The notes below the pieces were generated by a model. That model saw nothing but the letters and a program-made list of their open reading frames with translations, was not told the origin of the DNA and made no database searches. From the NCBI GenBank assembly GCA_946480835.1, contig CAMLLC010000002.1, forward strand, positions 124,001 through 188,000: a DNA stretch of 64,000 nt, in the 5' to 3' direction. This document shows, one piece after another, positions 1-9,430 of the stretch. Position 1 is the first letter of the stretch. Each line of letters starts with the position of its first letter. The position numbers and the translations under genes are program-made. The stretch is from Entomomonas sp945283395 (GTDB taxonomy: Bacteria > Pseudomonadota > Gammaproteobacteria > Pseudomonadales > Pseudomonadaceae).

Positions 1-296
1 ATGCAGATGGAGCTGAGGTTTACTCTAGTTTAGAAAAAGCTATACTGCGCGCCAATAACTGGGCACATCAACAACAAGTTAGTGAATTAATGCTAATAGG
101 TGGCGCTCAGATTTATCAAGAAGCATTAGCAAAGCAATTAGTGAGTAAGCTTTATTTGACCCGTGTTCATTTATCTCCTAAAGGTGATGCCTATTTTCCT
201 AAGTTTAATAGGGAGGAGTGGCAAAAAATAGCGTCTACAGACTTTGCTGTTGAGGGAGATAAACCAGCTTATACTTTTGAGAATTGGGTACGCTAA
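1..296 (+). CDS. folA: Dihydrofolate reductase, C-terminal part (5' end outside window)
   Basis: This is the C-terminal ~98 residues of a dihydrofolate reductase, which reduces dihydrofolate to tetrahydrofolate with NADPH. The frame is open from base 3, so the gene runs in from the left and the ATG at 90 is internal. The conserved IGGAQIY block, which binds NADPH, is followed by the family's YLTRVH strand and a typical C-terminus. It ends at TAA 294-296. Identification is by motif memory. No neighbour shares its function, and a terminator-like hairpin follows directly. Confidence 0.88.
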   Translation, partial: ADGAEVYSSLEKAILRANNWAHQQQVSELMLIGGAQIYQEALAKQLVSKLYLTRVHLSPKGDAYFPKFNREEWQKIASTDFAVEGDKPAYTFENWVR

Positions 297-334
297 ACTG
301 ACCTACTAAATTTAGTTTAGCCCTAGCCTTTTTT
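292..334 (+). terminator. Probable Rho-independent terminator of folA
   Basis: GCTAAACT (292-299) and AGTTTAGC (314-321) form a perfect 8-bp stem around a 14-nt loop, overlapping the folA stop codon. A run of six T lies at 329-334, seven bases after the stem, which is further than ideal. Confidence 0.5.
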
Positions 335-769
335 ACTGAAAATCAAAATGAAAAAGTGTTTTTTTATGGTTAAACATACTATTATGCTAATTATTTAAAT
401 CAATAAGCAAAGTGCTATTAGTTCTCAACTTAATTTCTTTATCCGTCTATGACCCATTTAGGTAACTTCATTTAATGTGATTGGCTAATCACTATATAAA
501 CGTTATTTACTTAAATATCTACTATGTACTTATTATATAATGAATATGCAATCCAATAACTAAGGTTATAATAGTCTACAATATATTAAGATAGACTTAA
601 ATTTTGTAGGAAGTACTTTAATTTTTGATCGAAGTCCCTAGCTTAAGTTTTCATATAGATAATAAAGGAATATTATCTAAAATTTAGAGCGGAACTAGTT
701 GGTTACTATTAATTTTGCTAGTTAGAAGATGTTTAGAATAACTTACTTTTACACTTATTAGTCATCAAT
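335..769. other. Non-coding spacer, nothing recognised
   Basis: Very A/T-rich sequence between the folA terminator and the terminator of the cys genes. I see no ORF with a ribosome binding site, no RNA gene and no clear repeat. Confidence 0.6.
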
Positions 770-806
770 AAAAAAGCTATTTGTCAGCCTAAGCTAAGAA
801 ATAGCT
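770..806 (-). terminator. Rho-independent terminator of the cysI-DUF934 operon
   Basis: On the minus strand AGCTATTT (806-799) pairs with AAATAGCT (782-775). The 16-nt loop contains an inner AGC/GCT pair, and a run of T follows immediately (774-770). It lies about 10 bases after the DUF934 stop codon, where an operon terminator is expected. Confidence 0.75.
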
Positions 807-815
807 ATACAGAGT

Positions 816-1310
816 TTATCTTCTCCTGAATAAAGGTAACGGATTATCACTTGCGCCTTGATATGCTTCAGAAAAATCTAGTAAGCCTGATAAGGCAACT
901 TCTATGTCCTTATCAGCTCTAACTACAAAAACATTAAAGCCACAACGTTGCATGGCGAATAGTTGGTCTTTTAACACATCCCCAATAGCTCTTATTTCAC
1001 CTTGGTAGTGATATCTATCACGCAAAATACGTGCGCTTGAGTAATGTCTTCCATTAGTAAAGGTAGGAAAATCTAAGGCAATAAGCGGTAGTTCTGCTAA
1101 ATCATTAACTAACTCCTCTATTTCTTCCTCTACTGCTAACCAAACGGCTGTATTACCTTCTCTATTTATTAATAAACTTTTGTGTTCTAACCATGTGGCT
1201 AAAGATACTATCACATCACCGGTATTAGGTATTTGATCTATAGTAGTAAGTGCTTCTAATAAATGCCAATTGTCATTTATAATTTGCCCGTCTTTAATTA
1301 TTCTTTGCAT
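816..1310 (-). CDS. DUF934 family protein, sulfite reductase partner
   Basis: A 164-residue protein of the DUF934 family. In Pseudomonas and relatives it is encoded directly after the sulfite reductase hemoprotein gene and is assumed to help assimilatory sulfite reduction; its biochemistry is not settled. The family's FPTFTNGRHYSSARILRDR block lies near residues 80-100, followed by a segment on Gly-Asp-Val-Leu-x-Asp-Gln and a C-terminal acidic helix. The ATG at 1310 overlaps the end of cysI by 17 bases, so the two are co-transcribed and probably translationally coupled. Function is inferred from context. Confidence 0.85.
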   Translation of the reverse strand: MQRIIKDGQIINDNWHLLEALTTIDQIPNTGDVIVSLATWLEHKSLLINREGNTAVWLAVEEEIEELVNDLAELPLIALDFPTFTNGRHYSSARILRDRYHYQGEIRAIGDVLKDQLFAMQRCGFNVFVVRADKDIEVALSGLLDFSEAYQGASDNPLPLFRRR

Positions 1311-2946
1311 ATACGCGCTCCTTGAAAGGTTCCATACCTATACGTTGATAAGTAGTGATAAAGAGCTCATCGCTGTAACGTTGTTCTAAATAAACTTTAA
1401 TAATTTGTTCTATGACCTCAGGTATCTCCTGTTGAGCAAAAGAAGGGCCTAGTACTTGGCCTAGTTGGGTATTTAAACCAATTTCCCCTCCTAATGAAAC
1501 TTGGTAAAACTCTTGGCCTTTTTTGTCAACCCCTAAAATTCCTATATTGCCAATATGATGGTGAGAACAAGCGTTCATACAGCCAGAAATATTAAGATCA
1601 AGTTCACCTATATCAAAAAGATAATCAAGATCTTCAAAACGTCTTTGAATAGCCTCGGCAATAGGTATAGATTTAGCATTAGCTAATGAACAGAAGTCAC
1701 CACCAGGACAACAAATGATATTACTCAATAAACCTATATTAGGGGTGGCAAAACCTTGTTCTCTAAGTAATTTCCATAATTTCAATAAGTTGGCCTGTTC
1801 CACATCAGCTAGTACAAGATTTTGTGCATGAGTAGTGCGCGCCTCTCCAAAGCTGTAATTATCTGCAAGATCAGCTACAGCTTCTAATTGTTTGTCGGTG
1901 ATATCACCTGGCGGATTAGCAGTAGTTTTTAAGGATAAAGTCACAGCAATATAACCAGCTCTTTTATGAGCACGCGTATTTTGTTTTCGCCAACGAGCAA
2001 ACCCAGGGTATTGTTCATCTAATTGGCTGAAGTCTAAGTCTTCTGCATCTTTGTAGGCTGGAGCAATAAAATAGTTACTGATGCGGGTGACTTCTTGATT
2101 GGTTAAAGTCATAGGGCCATCTTTAGTAAAAGCCCATTCAGTTGCTACTTTTTCAGCAAACACTTCAGGCGTTAGCGCTTTAACTAAGATTTTGATACGA
2201 GCTTTATATTTATTATCTCGTCTTCCGTATCTGTTATAAACACGTAAGATAGCTTCAAGATAAGTAAGTAAATGTTGCCAAGGTAAAAATTCGTTAATAA
2301 GCGACCCTATCATAGGTGTCCTACCAAGTCCGCCGCCAACGAAGACTCTAAAACCTAATATTCCTTCTTTATTATGGGTAGCCTCTAATCCTATATCATG
2401 TACTTCTATGACTGCTCTGTCTTGTTTGGCTCCATTCACTGCAATTTTAAACTTACGAGGTAAATGATGAAATTCTGGGTGTAAGGTAGACCATTGCCGA
2501 ATAATTTCGCACCAAGGACGAGGGTCTATTAGCTCGTCTTTGGCTACTCCTGCAAATTGGTCAGTAGTAGTATTACGAATGCAATTACCACTAGTTTGGA
2601 TGGCATGCATTTGTACCGTGGCAAGTTCAGCTAAAATATCAGGAATATCTTCTAATTCTGGCCAATTAAATTGAAAATTTTGGCGAGTAGAAATATGGGC
2701 ATATCCTTTATCATATTGACGAGCTATATGAGCTAATTTACGAAGCTGAGATGAGGATATTAATCCATAAGGTACTGCTATTCTTAACATAGGTGCATAA
2801 CGTTGGATATATACACCATTTTGTAAACGTAAAGGGCGATATTCATCTTCAGAGAGATCGCCTGCTAAATAACGGTTAGTTTGATCTCTAAACTGTGCAA
2901 CTCGCTCGTCTACAATCTGTTGATCATATTTATCATAAATATACAT
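1294..2946 (-). CDS. cysI: Sulfite reductase hemoprotein (nitrite/sulfite reductase family)
   Basis: Reduces sulfite to sulfide in cysteine biosynthesis. The 550 residues contain two ferredoxin-like half domains and two siroheme/4Fe-4S domains. The cluster ligands are visible as C413-x5-C419 and C456-x3-C460, the last cysteine bridging to siroheme. The N-terminal substrate side has a QTSGNCIRNTT block near 117-127. The length matches the Pseudomonas CysI type that works without a classical CysJ flavoprotein; no cysJ is seen here. It is the first gene of a two-gene operon with DUF934. The ATG at 2946 is followed by a typical N-terminus. Confidence 0.93.
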   Translation of the reverse strand: MYIYDKYDQQIVDERVAQFRDQTNRYLAGDLSEDEYRPLRLQNGVYIQRYAPMLRIAVPYGLISSSQLRKLAHIARQYDKGYAHISTRQNFQFNWPELEDIPDILAELATVQMHAIQTSGNCIRNTTTDQFAGVAKDELIDPRPWCEIIRQWSTLHPEFHHLPRKFKIAVNGAKQDRAVIEVHDIGLEATHNKEGILGFRVFVGGGLGRTPMIGSLINEFLPWQHLLTYLEAILRVYNRYGRRDNKYKARIKILVKALTPEVFAEKVATEWAFTKDGPMTLTNQEVTRISNYFIAPAYKDAEDLDFSQLDEQYPGFARWRKQNTRAHKRAGYIAVTLSLKTTANPPGDITDKQLEAVADLADNYSFGEARTTHAQNLVLADVEQANLLKLWKLLREQGFATPNIGLLSNIICCPGGDFCSLANAKSIPIAEAIQRRFEDLDYLFDIGELDLNISGCMNACSHHHIGNIGILGVDKKGQEFYQVSLGGEIGLNTQLGQVLGPSFAQQEIPEVIEQIIKVYLEQRYSDELFITTYQRIGMEPFKERVYAKNN

Positions 2947-3197
2947 TTAATTTTTAATCACAGGTCAAGAGGTTATAGTTAATCTAGTTCGTACCTTAAC
3001 GGCTCGATAGGGTTAGGGTATATTTGATTGGCAAACAAGATAACAGTTTATCCTTATTCTTAAAAGTGCTATTTTTTTATATATACATAATAATTTGATA
3101 TATAAAAGGTTAAATTCTTATCATCATAAAGGCTAATTTACAGTTATTAAAGGCTAATTGTTTAATGTTACTTTATGATTTGATAAGTGGATAGGAT

Positions 3198-4700
3198 ATG
3201 GCTGTTTATCGTAAAGTCTTTTTTATATGTAGTTTATTAACTATAAGTGTTAACGCCACTTTAGCTAATAATTCTATGAAACATGATGAACCTCATGCTG
3301 GTATGGACAGCTCTGCGCAAGCCCCACTATCATCTTTAGCTAAAGTTAATAATCTTGATTTACCTAGTTATATTACTTTACCAAAAGGAAAGCCGCTAAT
3401 GCCTTTACCTTTAATTAAAAATGCCTCCACAGAAGTTAACTTGTTTACTACTACTCTCTTGGTGGAAGAGGCCGCAATTCCGCTCATTGATAAACAGCCT
3501 GCAATCAATTTATGGTTATATAATAGTACTTTACTACCCTTAATAGAGCTCAAGGTAGGGGATGAGTTTGTGGTTAATGTCGTAAATAAATTACCCCAAG
3601 AAACTACTATTCATTGGCATGGTTTGAATGTACCTGCTAGTCAAGATGGTAATCCGCAAGATCCTATCAAACAAGGCCAATCTCATCTATACCAATTCAA
3701 AATAACAGAAGATATGGTAGGTTCTCATTGGTTTCATCCTCATACCCATAATTTTGTGGCCGAGCAAATGGCTAAGGGGCTTGAGGGGGCTTTTATTATT
3801 AGAGATCCTCATGATCCATTGCAGGGTATTCCTGAGCAAAATTTGTTTTTTTCTGATTTAAAACTAAATGCTCAAGGACAAATAGCGCCTAATTCTATGT
3901 TTGATAATATGAATGGTAGGGAAGGTCAATTCGCTTTAATTAATGGTGGATGGCAACCAGTTATCAATTTACAAGGTACTCAACGCTGGCGATTATGGAA
4001 TGGTAACTCAGGACGTTATTTAAATTTAGCTTTTCCAAAAGATCAGGTAGAATCATTTTTAGTAGGTAACGATGGTGGTCTATTAGAAAAGCCAATTCCT
4101 ATTGAAGAGATTTTACTTTCTCCTAGTGAAAGAGCTGAAATTGTTTTGACACCTAAGAAAAATGGTCAGTTTTTGCTTATAGCAAAAAAATATGATAGAC
4201 ATAAAATGGGTAACATTGCTCCAGAGCAGGATTTAGTATTAGCTACTGTGAATACACAAGAAGGAAAGAAAATAACTTTACCAAATAAATTACGCACTAT
4301 AGCAGATTTTGGCAAACCAACTGTGAAAAGGCGCTTGGTTTATTCTGAGGATAACCAAATGAATTTTCTTATCAATGGCAAAAAATTTGATATGGGAAGA
4401 ATTGATATTGCTAGTAAAGTAAATCAAGTAGAAGAGTGGGAAATTTTTAATAATTCCCATATGAATCATAATTTCCATTTACATGGTCATCAATTTTTAG
4501 TCAAAGAGTTTGAGTCAGAGAAGGGTAATATTACTAAACCAGCTTATAAATTACTTAAAGACTCTATTAATTTAAAACCATACGAAACTATTCGCGTTAT
4601 AGTTAAACAAGATAAACCCGGTATCAGAATGTATCATTGCCATATTATAGAACACGAGAAGGCTGGCATGATGGGACAAGTAGAAGTTGCAGAGTTTTAA
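3198..4700 (+). CDS. Periplasmic multicopper oxidase (CueO/laccase type)
   Basis: A 500-residue three-cupredoxin oxidase that probably oxidises Cu(I), or phenolic substrates, with O2. All copper sites are present: HWHG at 139-142, HWFHPHTH at 177-184, an HxxHxHGH block near 427-434, and HCHxxxH at 480-486 with the type-1 axial Met at 491. A signal peptide is visible (Lys5-Val, a hydrophobic stretch, then NATLA-N near residue 23). A short His/Met-rich stretch follows it (residues 27-37), suggesting copper handling. GGATAGG at 3189-3195 is a suitable ribosome binding site. It is transcribed divergently from cysI. No copper sensor gene is nearby, so CueO-like copper detoxification is inferred. 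Confidence 0.88.
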   Translation: MAVYRKVFFICSLLTISVNATLANNSMKHDEPHAGMDSSAQAPLSSLAKVNNLDLPSYITLPKGKPLMPLPLIKNASTEVNLFTTTLLVEEAAIPLIDKQPAINLWLYNSTLLPLIELKVGDEFVVNVVNKLPQETTIHWHGLNVPASQDGNPQDPIKQGQSHLYQFKITEDMVGSHWFHPHTHNFVAEQMAKGLEGAFIIRDPHDPLQGIPEQNLFFSDLKLNAQGQIAPNSMFDNMNGREGQFALINGGWQPVINLQGTQRWRLWNGNSGRYLNLAFPKDQVESFLVGNDGGLLEKPIPIEEILLSPSERAEIVLTPKKNGQFLLIAKKYDRHKMGNIAPEQDLVLATVNTQEGKKITLPNKLRTIADFGKPTVKRRLVYSEDNQMNFLINGKKFDMGRIDIASKVNQVEEWEIFNNSHMNHNFHLHGHQFLVKEFESEKGNITKPAYKLLKDSINLKPYETIRVIVKQDKPGIRMYHCHIIEHEKAGMMGQVEVAEF

Positions 4701-4836
4701 ACTAGCTATACAATATTAGCCTATTATTGCTAATAGTTATATCACAATAGGGATTGTGTATAACTGAATAATTCTTTATAGCTAAAAAGCTATTCATCCC
4801 TTCGAAACTATCGATGCTTAGTTAGAGTATAAGTGA

Positions 4837-6045
4837 TTATTTAGAATCTGGTGGAAGCTGATATTGTTGCAACCAATAACGGCGCGAAATAAAAATAAAC
4901 ATAAGTAAAGCTATAAGTAAATAAATCGCTCCAGCATAACCTACATAAGAGGTATCACTATGTGATAATACAATGCTGCCCATTAATGCGCCACCGCCAA
5001 TGCCTATATTAAAAATACCTGAGTACATAGATATGGCTACATCTGAAGCATCAGGAGCGACGTCTAATACCTTGGTTTGTAGTGAAAGTGCAATGATAGT
5101 CATGACGCTTCCCCAGATAATGCAGAGTAAAGTGGTAGTGATATGACTAAAGGCACAAAGGTAAAGCATTAATAAGCAAGCTAATAGGATCATTATAGAT
5201 GACATAAAGATGCCTATAGGATATTTAGCTGTAGTTTTAGTGAAGATAATGCTACCTAAAATCCCTGCACCACCTATTATTAATAATAAGAAAACGACAA
5301 AATTTTTACTAAAACCTACATCTCTCATAAAAGGACTGATATAAGTATAAGCAGTAAAATGACCAGTGACTATAATAGCAGTTAAAATATAAACATTAAT
5401 AAGAGCTGGTCGTTTAAAAAGGGAAGGTAAGCTTTTTAAAGAACCTGCATGACTACTAGGTAACTTAGGTAATAACCAAATGAGTACTACCATAACTAAT
5501 AAAGCAATCAACCCTATGAGTAAAAAGGTAATACGCCATCCTGCGTGCTGCCCTATGATGGTGCCTATAGGTACTCCTAATACAGTAGCAAGGGATGAAC
5601 CAGTTACGATAAAACTCAAGGCTTTAGCTTTTTTATAAAAAGGAGCAATACGTACTGCTAAAGGAGTAGTGATAGCCCAAAATACTGCATGGACACAAGC
5701 TATACCTATCCGAGCTGCCATCAAAGAAGTAAAGCTCCATGCTAGCCAAGCTAATAGATGACTTGTAATGAAAATGATGAGTAGAATAACTAATAATAGT
5801 CGTCTTTCTATTTTAGCTGTTATTATGGTAAGAGGAAGTGACATAATAGTCACCATCCATGCATAGCCTGTAATAAGTAATCCAGTATGAGCGACATTCA
5901 TGTTAAAACTTTCGGCAATACTTGGTAATAATCCTACCGGTACAAACTCAGTAGTATTAAATATAAAAGCAGCAAAAGCCAGTGCCATTACAGGCAACCA
6001 TGCCTTCCAAAAGCTTGCAATAGCTTGAAGATTAGTATCGCTCAT
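4837..6045 (-). CDS. sotB: MFS sugar efflux transporter, SotB family
   Basis: A 402-residue major facilitator with 12 predicted membrane helices. The N-terminal FIFNTTEFVPVGLLPSIA stretch and the HAxFWAITTPLAVRIAP segment are hallmarks of E. coli SotB (YdeA), which exports arabinose and related sugars or IPTG. Similarity continues through the SGSLKSLP-like central loop (residues ~200-207) and the GIFNIGIGGGALMG segment near the end. It is monocistronic and converges on the multicopper oxidase gene. The family is secure; the real substrate is unknown. Confidence 0.85.
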   Translation of the reverse strand: MSDTNLQAIASFWKAWLPVMALAFAAFIFNTTEFVPVGLLPSIAESFNMNVAHTGLLITGYAWMVTIMSLPLTIITAKIERRLLLVILLIIFITSHLLAWLAWSFTSLMAARIGIACVHAVFWAITTPLAVRIAPFYKKAKALSFIVTGSSLATVLGVPIGTIIGQHAGWRITFLLIGLIALLVMVVLIWLLPKLPSSHAGSLKSLPSLFKRPALINVYILTAIIVTGHFTAYTYISPFMRDVGFSKNFVVFLLLIIGGAGILGSIIFTKTTAKYPIGIFMSSIMILLACLLMLYLCAFSHITTTLLCIIWGSVMTIIALSLQTKVLDVAPDASDVAISMYSGIFNIGIGGGALMGSIVLSHSDTSYVGYAGAIYLLIALLMFIFISRRYWLQQYQLPPDSK

Positions 6046-6352
6046 GTTATGAAATTAGCTAACGAATGAATAAAGGGATAATTTTAACACTCTCAGTTTT
6101 GCTTTTATATAATAAATTAGTTGCAATGTAACTTTTTAAAGTAAGTTAACAAATGAACCTAGCTATTATTAAGTAATAATTGTTCATATCTTGATGAGTA
6201 CTAGTAAGTTAGCAAAAAACTTATTAAGCTAAATAATCTATAGAAACGTTATGCTCTATTTATTATTAAGCAATAAAATTTATTACAATTTTCCGTTATT
6301 TCACAATTAATAATTAAAGTTTGCTTATTTTTAGGGATGCAACACTAACTAA
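6046..6352. other. Non-coding spacer between sotB and recX
   Basis: A 307-base A/T-rich spacer upstream of sotB and downstream of recX. It should hold the sotB promoter and the end of the recA-recX transcript. I could not single out a convincing promoter or terminator. Confidence 0.5.
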
Positions 6353-6811
6353 TTAATTTTTAAGTTTTTCTTTTAGTAATTGGCTAACCATTTCTAAGCT
6401 AAAACCTCGGTAAAGTAGAAAACGTCCTTGTTTGGCTTTTTCTTTTTGGTCTTGGGGTAACCTATTAAATTTCCTTTGCCAGACTGTATTAAGTTGTTCA
6501 TACCAATCGTAATTAATTATGGCAAGTGCCGTGGTTATATCACTCTTATTAATACCACGCTCTAGCAATTCTTGCTGAATACGTAACGGGCCATAGCCTG
6601 AGTTAACGCGGCTATGAATATAGGTTTCTAGATAGCGGTGTTCAGAAAGTAATTTATCAGCAGTTAGCTGGTCTAAAACTGCCTCTACTAACTCTGCAAG
6701 TGCTCCTTTACGTAACAATTTACGTTTAAGTTCAATTCGTCCATGCTCGCGCATAGCTAATATATCCATAGCTAACTTACGGATAGCTATGGGGGTATCT
6801 AACTTAGCCAT
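6353..6811 (-). CDS. recX: Regulatory protein RecX
   Basis: A 152-residue RecX, the protein that caps RecA filaments and inhibits their extension and activity. It shows the usual three tandem three-helix repeats: an N-terminal LAMDILAMREHGRIELKRKL segment (residues ~13-32), a central SGYGPLRIQQELLERGI block, and a C-terminal GRFLLYRGFSLEMVSQLLK block. Its ATG overlaps the recA stop by one base (TAATG), so RecX is made by translational coupling at lower levels than RecA, as in Pseudomonas. Confidence 0.95.
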   Translation of the reverse strand: MAKLDTPIAIRKLAMDILAMREHGRIELKRKLLRKGALAELVEAVLDQLTADKLLSEHRYLETYIHSRVNSGYGPLRIQQELLERGINKSDITTALAIINYDWYEQLNTVWQRKFNRLPQDQKEKAKQGRFLLYRGFSLEMVSQLLKEKLKN

Positions 6812-7851
6812 TAGTCATCTGCTGGCGGCGTATCATCATCGCTAGTTGCAAAAGGAGCTGGTTGACTAAGTAGTTTTTCTCTTATGGTATTTTCAAGAGT
6901 TTTACTAATTTCAGGATTCGCTTCTAAAAATTTAGAAGCATTAGCTTTCCCTTGGCCTATCTTCTTCCCATCATAGCTATACCAAGCCCCAGCTTTTTCC
7001 ACTAAACCTAGTTGGACACCTAAATCAATAATTTCTCCAGTACGATAAATGCCCTTGCCATAAAGAATTTGGAATTCGGCTTGACGAAATGGAGGAGCTA
7101 CTTTATTTTTAACCACTTTAACACGAGTTTCACTGCCTATAACTTCGTCACCTTCTTTAACTGAACCAGTACGACGAATATCCAATCGTACTGAAGAATA
7201 GAATTTGAGAGCATTGCCTCCTGTTGTGGTTTCAGGGTTGCCAAACATAACACCTATTTTCATACGGATTTGATTAATAAAAATAACAAGGCAGTTAGCT
7301 GTTTTAATATTTCCCGTAATTTTACGTAAGGCTTGCGACATTAAACGTGCTTGTAGCCCCATGTGAGAATCGCCCATTTCGCCTTCAATTTCTGCTTTAG
7401 GTACTAGGGCTGCTACCGAGTCAACAATAATCACGTCAACCGCATTAGAACGTACTAACATATCAGTAATTTCTAGTGCTTGTTCCCCTGTATCAGGTTG
7501 AGCAACATATAAATCATCTACATTAACGCCTAATTTTCCGGCATATTCTGGATCTAAAGCATGCTCAGCATCTACGAAAGCACATACACAACCTTGCTTT
7601 TGGGCTTCAGCAATGACCGACAAAGTTAAAGTAGTTTTACCTGACGATTCAGGGCCATAAATTTCTACGATTCGACCTTTGGGTAAACCACCTATCCCGA
7701 GCGCAATATCTAGTCCTAATGAACCAGTAGAAATGGCCGGAATAGCTTGTCGTTCATGGTCTCCCATCCGCATAACTGCACCTTTACCAAATTGTCTTTC
7801 AATTTGTGTTAAAGCTGCGGCCAGTGCTCGCTTTTTATTCTCATCCATCAT
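6811..7851 (-). CDS. recA: Recombinase RecA
   Basis: A full-length 346-residue RecA, the ATP-dependent strand-exchange protein and SOS co-protease. Walker A is GPESSGKT at 66-73, the Walker B region is VDVIIVDSVAALVP near 140-153, and the L2 loop and the FINQIRMKIGVMFGNPETT segment are intact. The C-terminal tail is acidic (SDDDTPPADD), as in the family. TGAGGA is a good ribosome binding site just before the two tandem ATG codons at 7851/7848. It is followed by recX with a one-base overlap. The 96-base upstream spacer has no CTGT-N8-ACAG LexA box (see findings). Confidence 0.98.
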   Translation of the reverse strand: MMDENKKRALAAALTQIERQFGKGAVMRMGDHERQAIPAISTGSLGLDIALGIGGLPKGRIVEIYGPESSGKTTLTLSVIAEAQKQGCVCAFVDAEHALDPEYAGKLGVNVDDLYVAQPDTGEQALEITDMLVRSNAVDVIIVDSVAALVPKAEIEGEMGDSHMGLQARLMSQALRKITGNIKTANCLVIFINQIRMKIGVMFGNPETTTGGNALKFYSSVRLDIRRTGSVKEGDEVIGSETRVKVVKNKVAPPFRQAEFQILYGKGIYRTGEIIDLGVQLGLVEKAGAWYSYDGKKIGQGKANASKFLEANPEISKTLENTIREKLLSQPAPFATSDDDTPPADD

Positions 7852-7947
7852 TAGTCCTCATTTCAAAAAGTATGCTTTTAGCTGCATTAAATAGCTAAAA
7901 TTTAGCGACTATTATTTCATATTAAGCTAGAGTAGCTAAAGTTCTTT

Positions 7948-8457
7948 TTAACTTTCAACTGGAGTTTTTTGTTGCGTAATGCGTATCAGCCCGTGAAGTG
8001 CTAATTGAACAGTTTGCTCACGAATACTTTGTCTATCTCCTTTGAAATGGGCGCAATGACTTGTGTATTGATCATTATTATGGTTGTACCAAGCAAACCA
8101 AACCATTCCTACAGGATGACGTTCTGTCCCACCAGAAGGTCCTGCTACGCCACTAACAGCTACTCCATATTGTGCATTATTTTTATTGATAGCTCCTTTA
8201 AGCATAGCTTTAACTACTTCTTCACTCACTGCACCTACGGTGTCAAATAATTTATTAGGTACAGATAGCATAACGGTTTTTTGTTTATTAGAATAAGTAA
8301 CATAACCCGCCTCAAACCAACTAGAACTGCCAGCAATACGAGTGATAGCTTCAGCTATGCCGCCACCTGTACAAGATTCAGCTGTAGTTACTTGAGCTTT
8401 TAATTGATGTAGTTGTTTACCTAAATGTTTAGCTAGATGAGTAATAGTATCAGTCAT
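7948..8457 (-). CDS. pncC: Nicotinamide-nucleotide amidohydrolase (CinA C-terminal family)
   Basis: A single-domain CinA-C protein that deamidates nicotinamide mononucleotide to nicotinate mononucleotide in NAD recycling. Family motifs include TAESCTGGGIAEAIT near residues 25-39, YVTYSNKQK, and VAVSGVAGPSGGT with VGMVWFAW. The ORF can be extended to a GTG at 8466, but a GGAG ribosome binding site at 8468-8471 lies 10 bases upstream of the ATG at 8457 and almost on top of the GTG. I therefore start at 8457 (169 residues). It sits directly upstream of recA in the same orientation, as in Pseudomonas. Confidence 0.92.
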   Translation of the reverse strand: MTDTITHLAKHLGKQLHQLKAQVTTAESCTGGGIAEAITRIAGSSSWFEAGYVTYSNKQKTVMLSVPNKLFDTVGAVSEEVVKAMLKGAINKNNAQYGVAVSGVAGPSGGTERHPVGMVWFAWYNHNNDQYTSHCAHFKGDRQSIREQTVQLALHGLIRITQQKTPVES

Positions 8458-8490
8458 AGTAATCACTCCGTTACTAGTAAAAAGACCAAG

Positions 8491-9123
8491 TCATTTTAGT
8501 TTAGCCCTAAGTAGTGCTGCAGCAAAAGCAAGAAAAATACTACCCGTAAGCCAATTAAATACACGTTTAGGTAGTGGTGTATTAAGATAGCGGGCGATAC
8601 GCATACCAGCAAAGGCATAAACAATATACCATATACAATCTCCTATTAAGGATGTTGCTATTAAAATGGCATACTGTGGAAAGCTGGTATATTGGGTATC
8701 AACAAATTGAGGTAAAAAAGCTACCGCGAATAGAATAAGTTTAGGATTACTAATACCTACGAAAAAGCCACCTCTGAAAATAATGAGTGGTGAATATAGT
8801 TTAGTCGAAGTCTTAATCGTATTAATAGGATCTGTTTGCACAGGTTCTCTAAATTGTTTAATACCTAAATAAGCAAGATATGCTACCCCCAGATAGCGCA
8901 GTATTTCAAATAAATTGGGAGAGGTTAGTAGTATGGCACTTAGACCAACCGCGGAAAGTCCCTGTGCTACTAATATAGCTACTAAACAACCTAGCATGGC
9001 AGGAATGGCCCGCTTGGGGCCTAACTGTACGCTTCTGGTCATAATATGTAGCATATTAGGACCAGGAGTGCTGGATAGGAAAAAGGTAGTTAAAGCAAAT
9101 AACCACCATGTGTGTAGTGTCAT
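8491..9123 (-). CDS. LysE/RhtB family amino-acid exporter
   Basis: A 210-residue inner-membrane protein with about six hydrophobic segments. The N-terminal FFLSSTPGPNMLHIMTRS segment and the YLGVAYLAYLGIKQFR segment are signatures of the LysE/RhtB translocators, which export amino acids such as homoserine, threonine or lysine, or homoserine lactones. A conserved FVGISNPKLILF stretch follows near residue 123. The substrate cannot be told from sequence. It ends about 25-35 bases before pncC on the same strand and could be co-transcribed with it. Confidence 0.85.
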   Translation of the reverse strand: MTLHTWWLFALTTFFLSSTPGPNMLHIMTRSVQLGPKRAIPAMLGCLVAILVAQGLSAVGLSAILLTSPNLFEILRYLGVAYLAYLGIKQFREPVQTDPINTIKTSTKLYSPLIIFRGGFFVGISNPKLILFAVAFLPQFVDTQYTSFPQYAILIATSLIGDCIWYIVYAFAGMRIARYLNTPLPKRVFNWLTGSIFLAFAAALLRAKLK

Positions 9124-9430
9124 TATAAATCTTAATTAGAGATAAAAAGGCTATTATAATAGTTTTATGGCAGAAAGATCTAAGCTATTTATGAATTCTA
9201 AAATCTTTTAATCAGTTACTTTAACAAATTAATTCAATAGATTTTTGGCTTAGATGAAAAATTATGCAATAGTTTATGGTGAGGGTACAAAGTTAATTTT
9301 TTCTAGTATATTGTTTTTTAACTATAGCAGGGGAGGAGTTAAATCTCAATGAAGATAAAGAAAATTGCCTTAGCTCACTAAGACAAATCCCTTTAATGAT
9401 ATTGGTTTAGCCCAATTAGAGCATAAAAAA
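9124..9430. other. Non-coding spacer between LysE gene and yadH
   Basis: A/T-rich 307-base spacer. At 9333-9382 on the plus strand a GGAGG-like site precedes ATGAAGATAAAGAAAATTGC, which stops after 10 codons. This may be the stump of a lost secreted-protein gene, but it is too short to call. No terminator with a T-run was found. Confidence 0.4.

Noticed and set aside
4778..4793. ATAGCTAAAAAGCTAT hairpin as terminator between the multicopper oxidase and sotB genes
   Set aside because: Only six base pairs, A/T-rich and no T-run after it on either strand; too weak to call.
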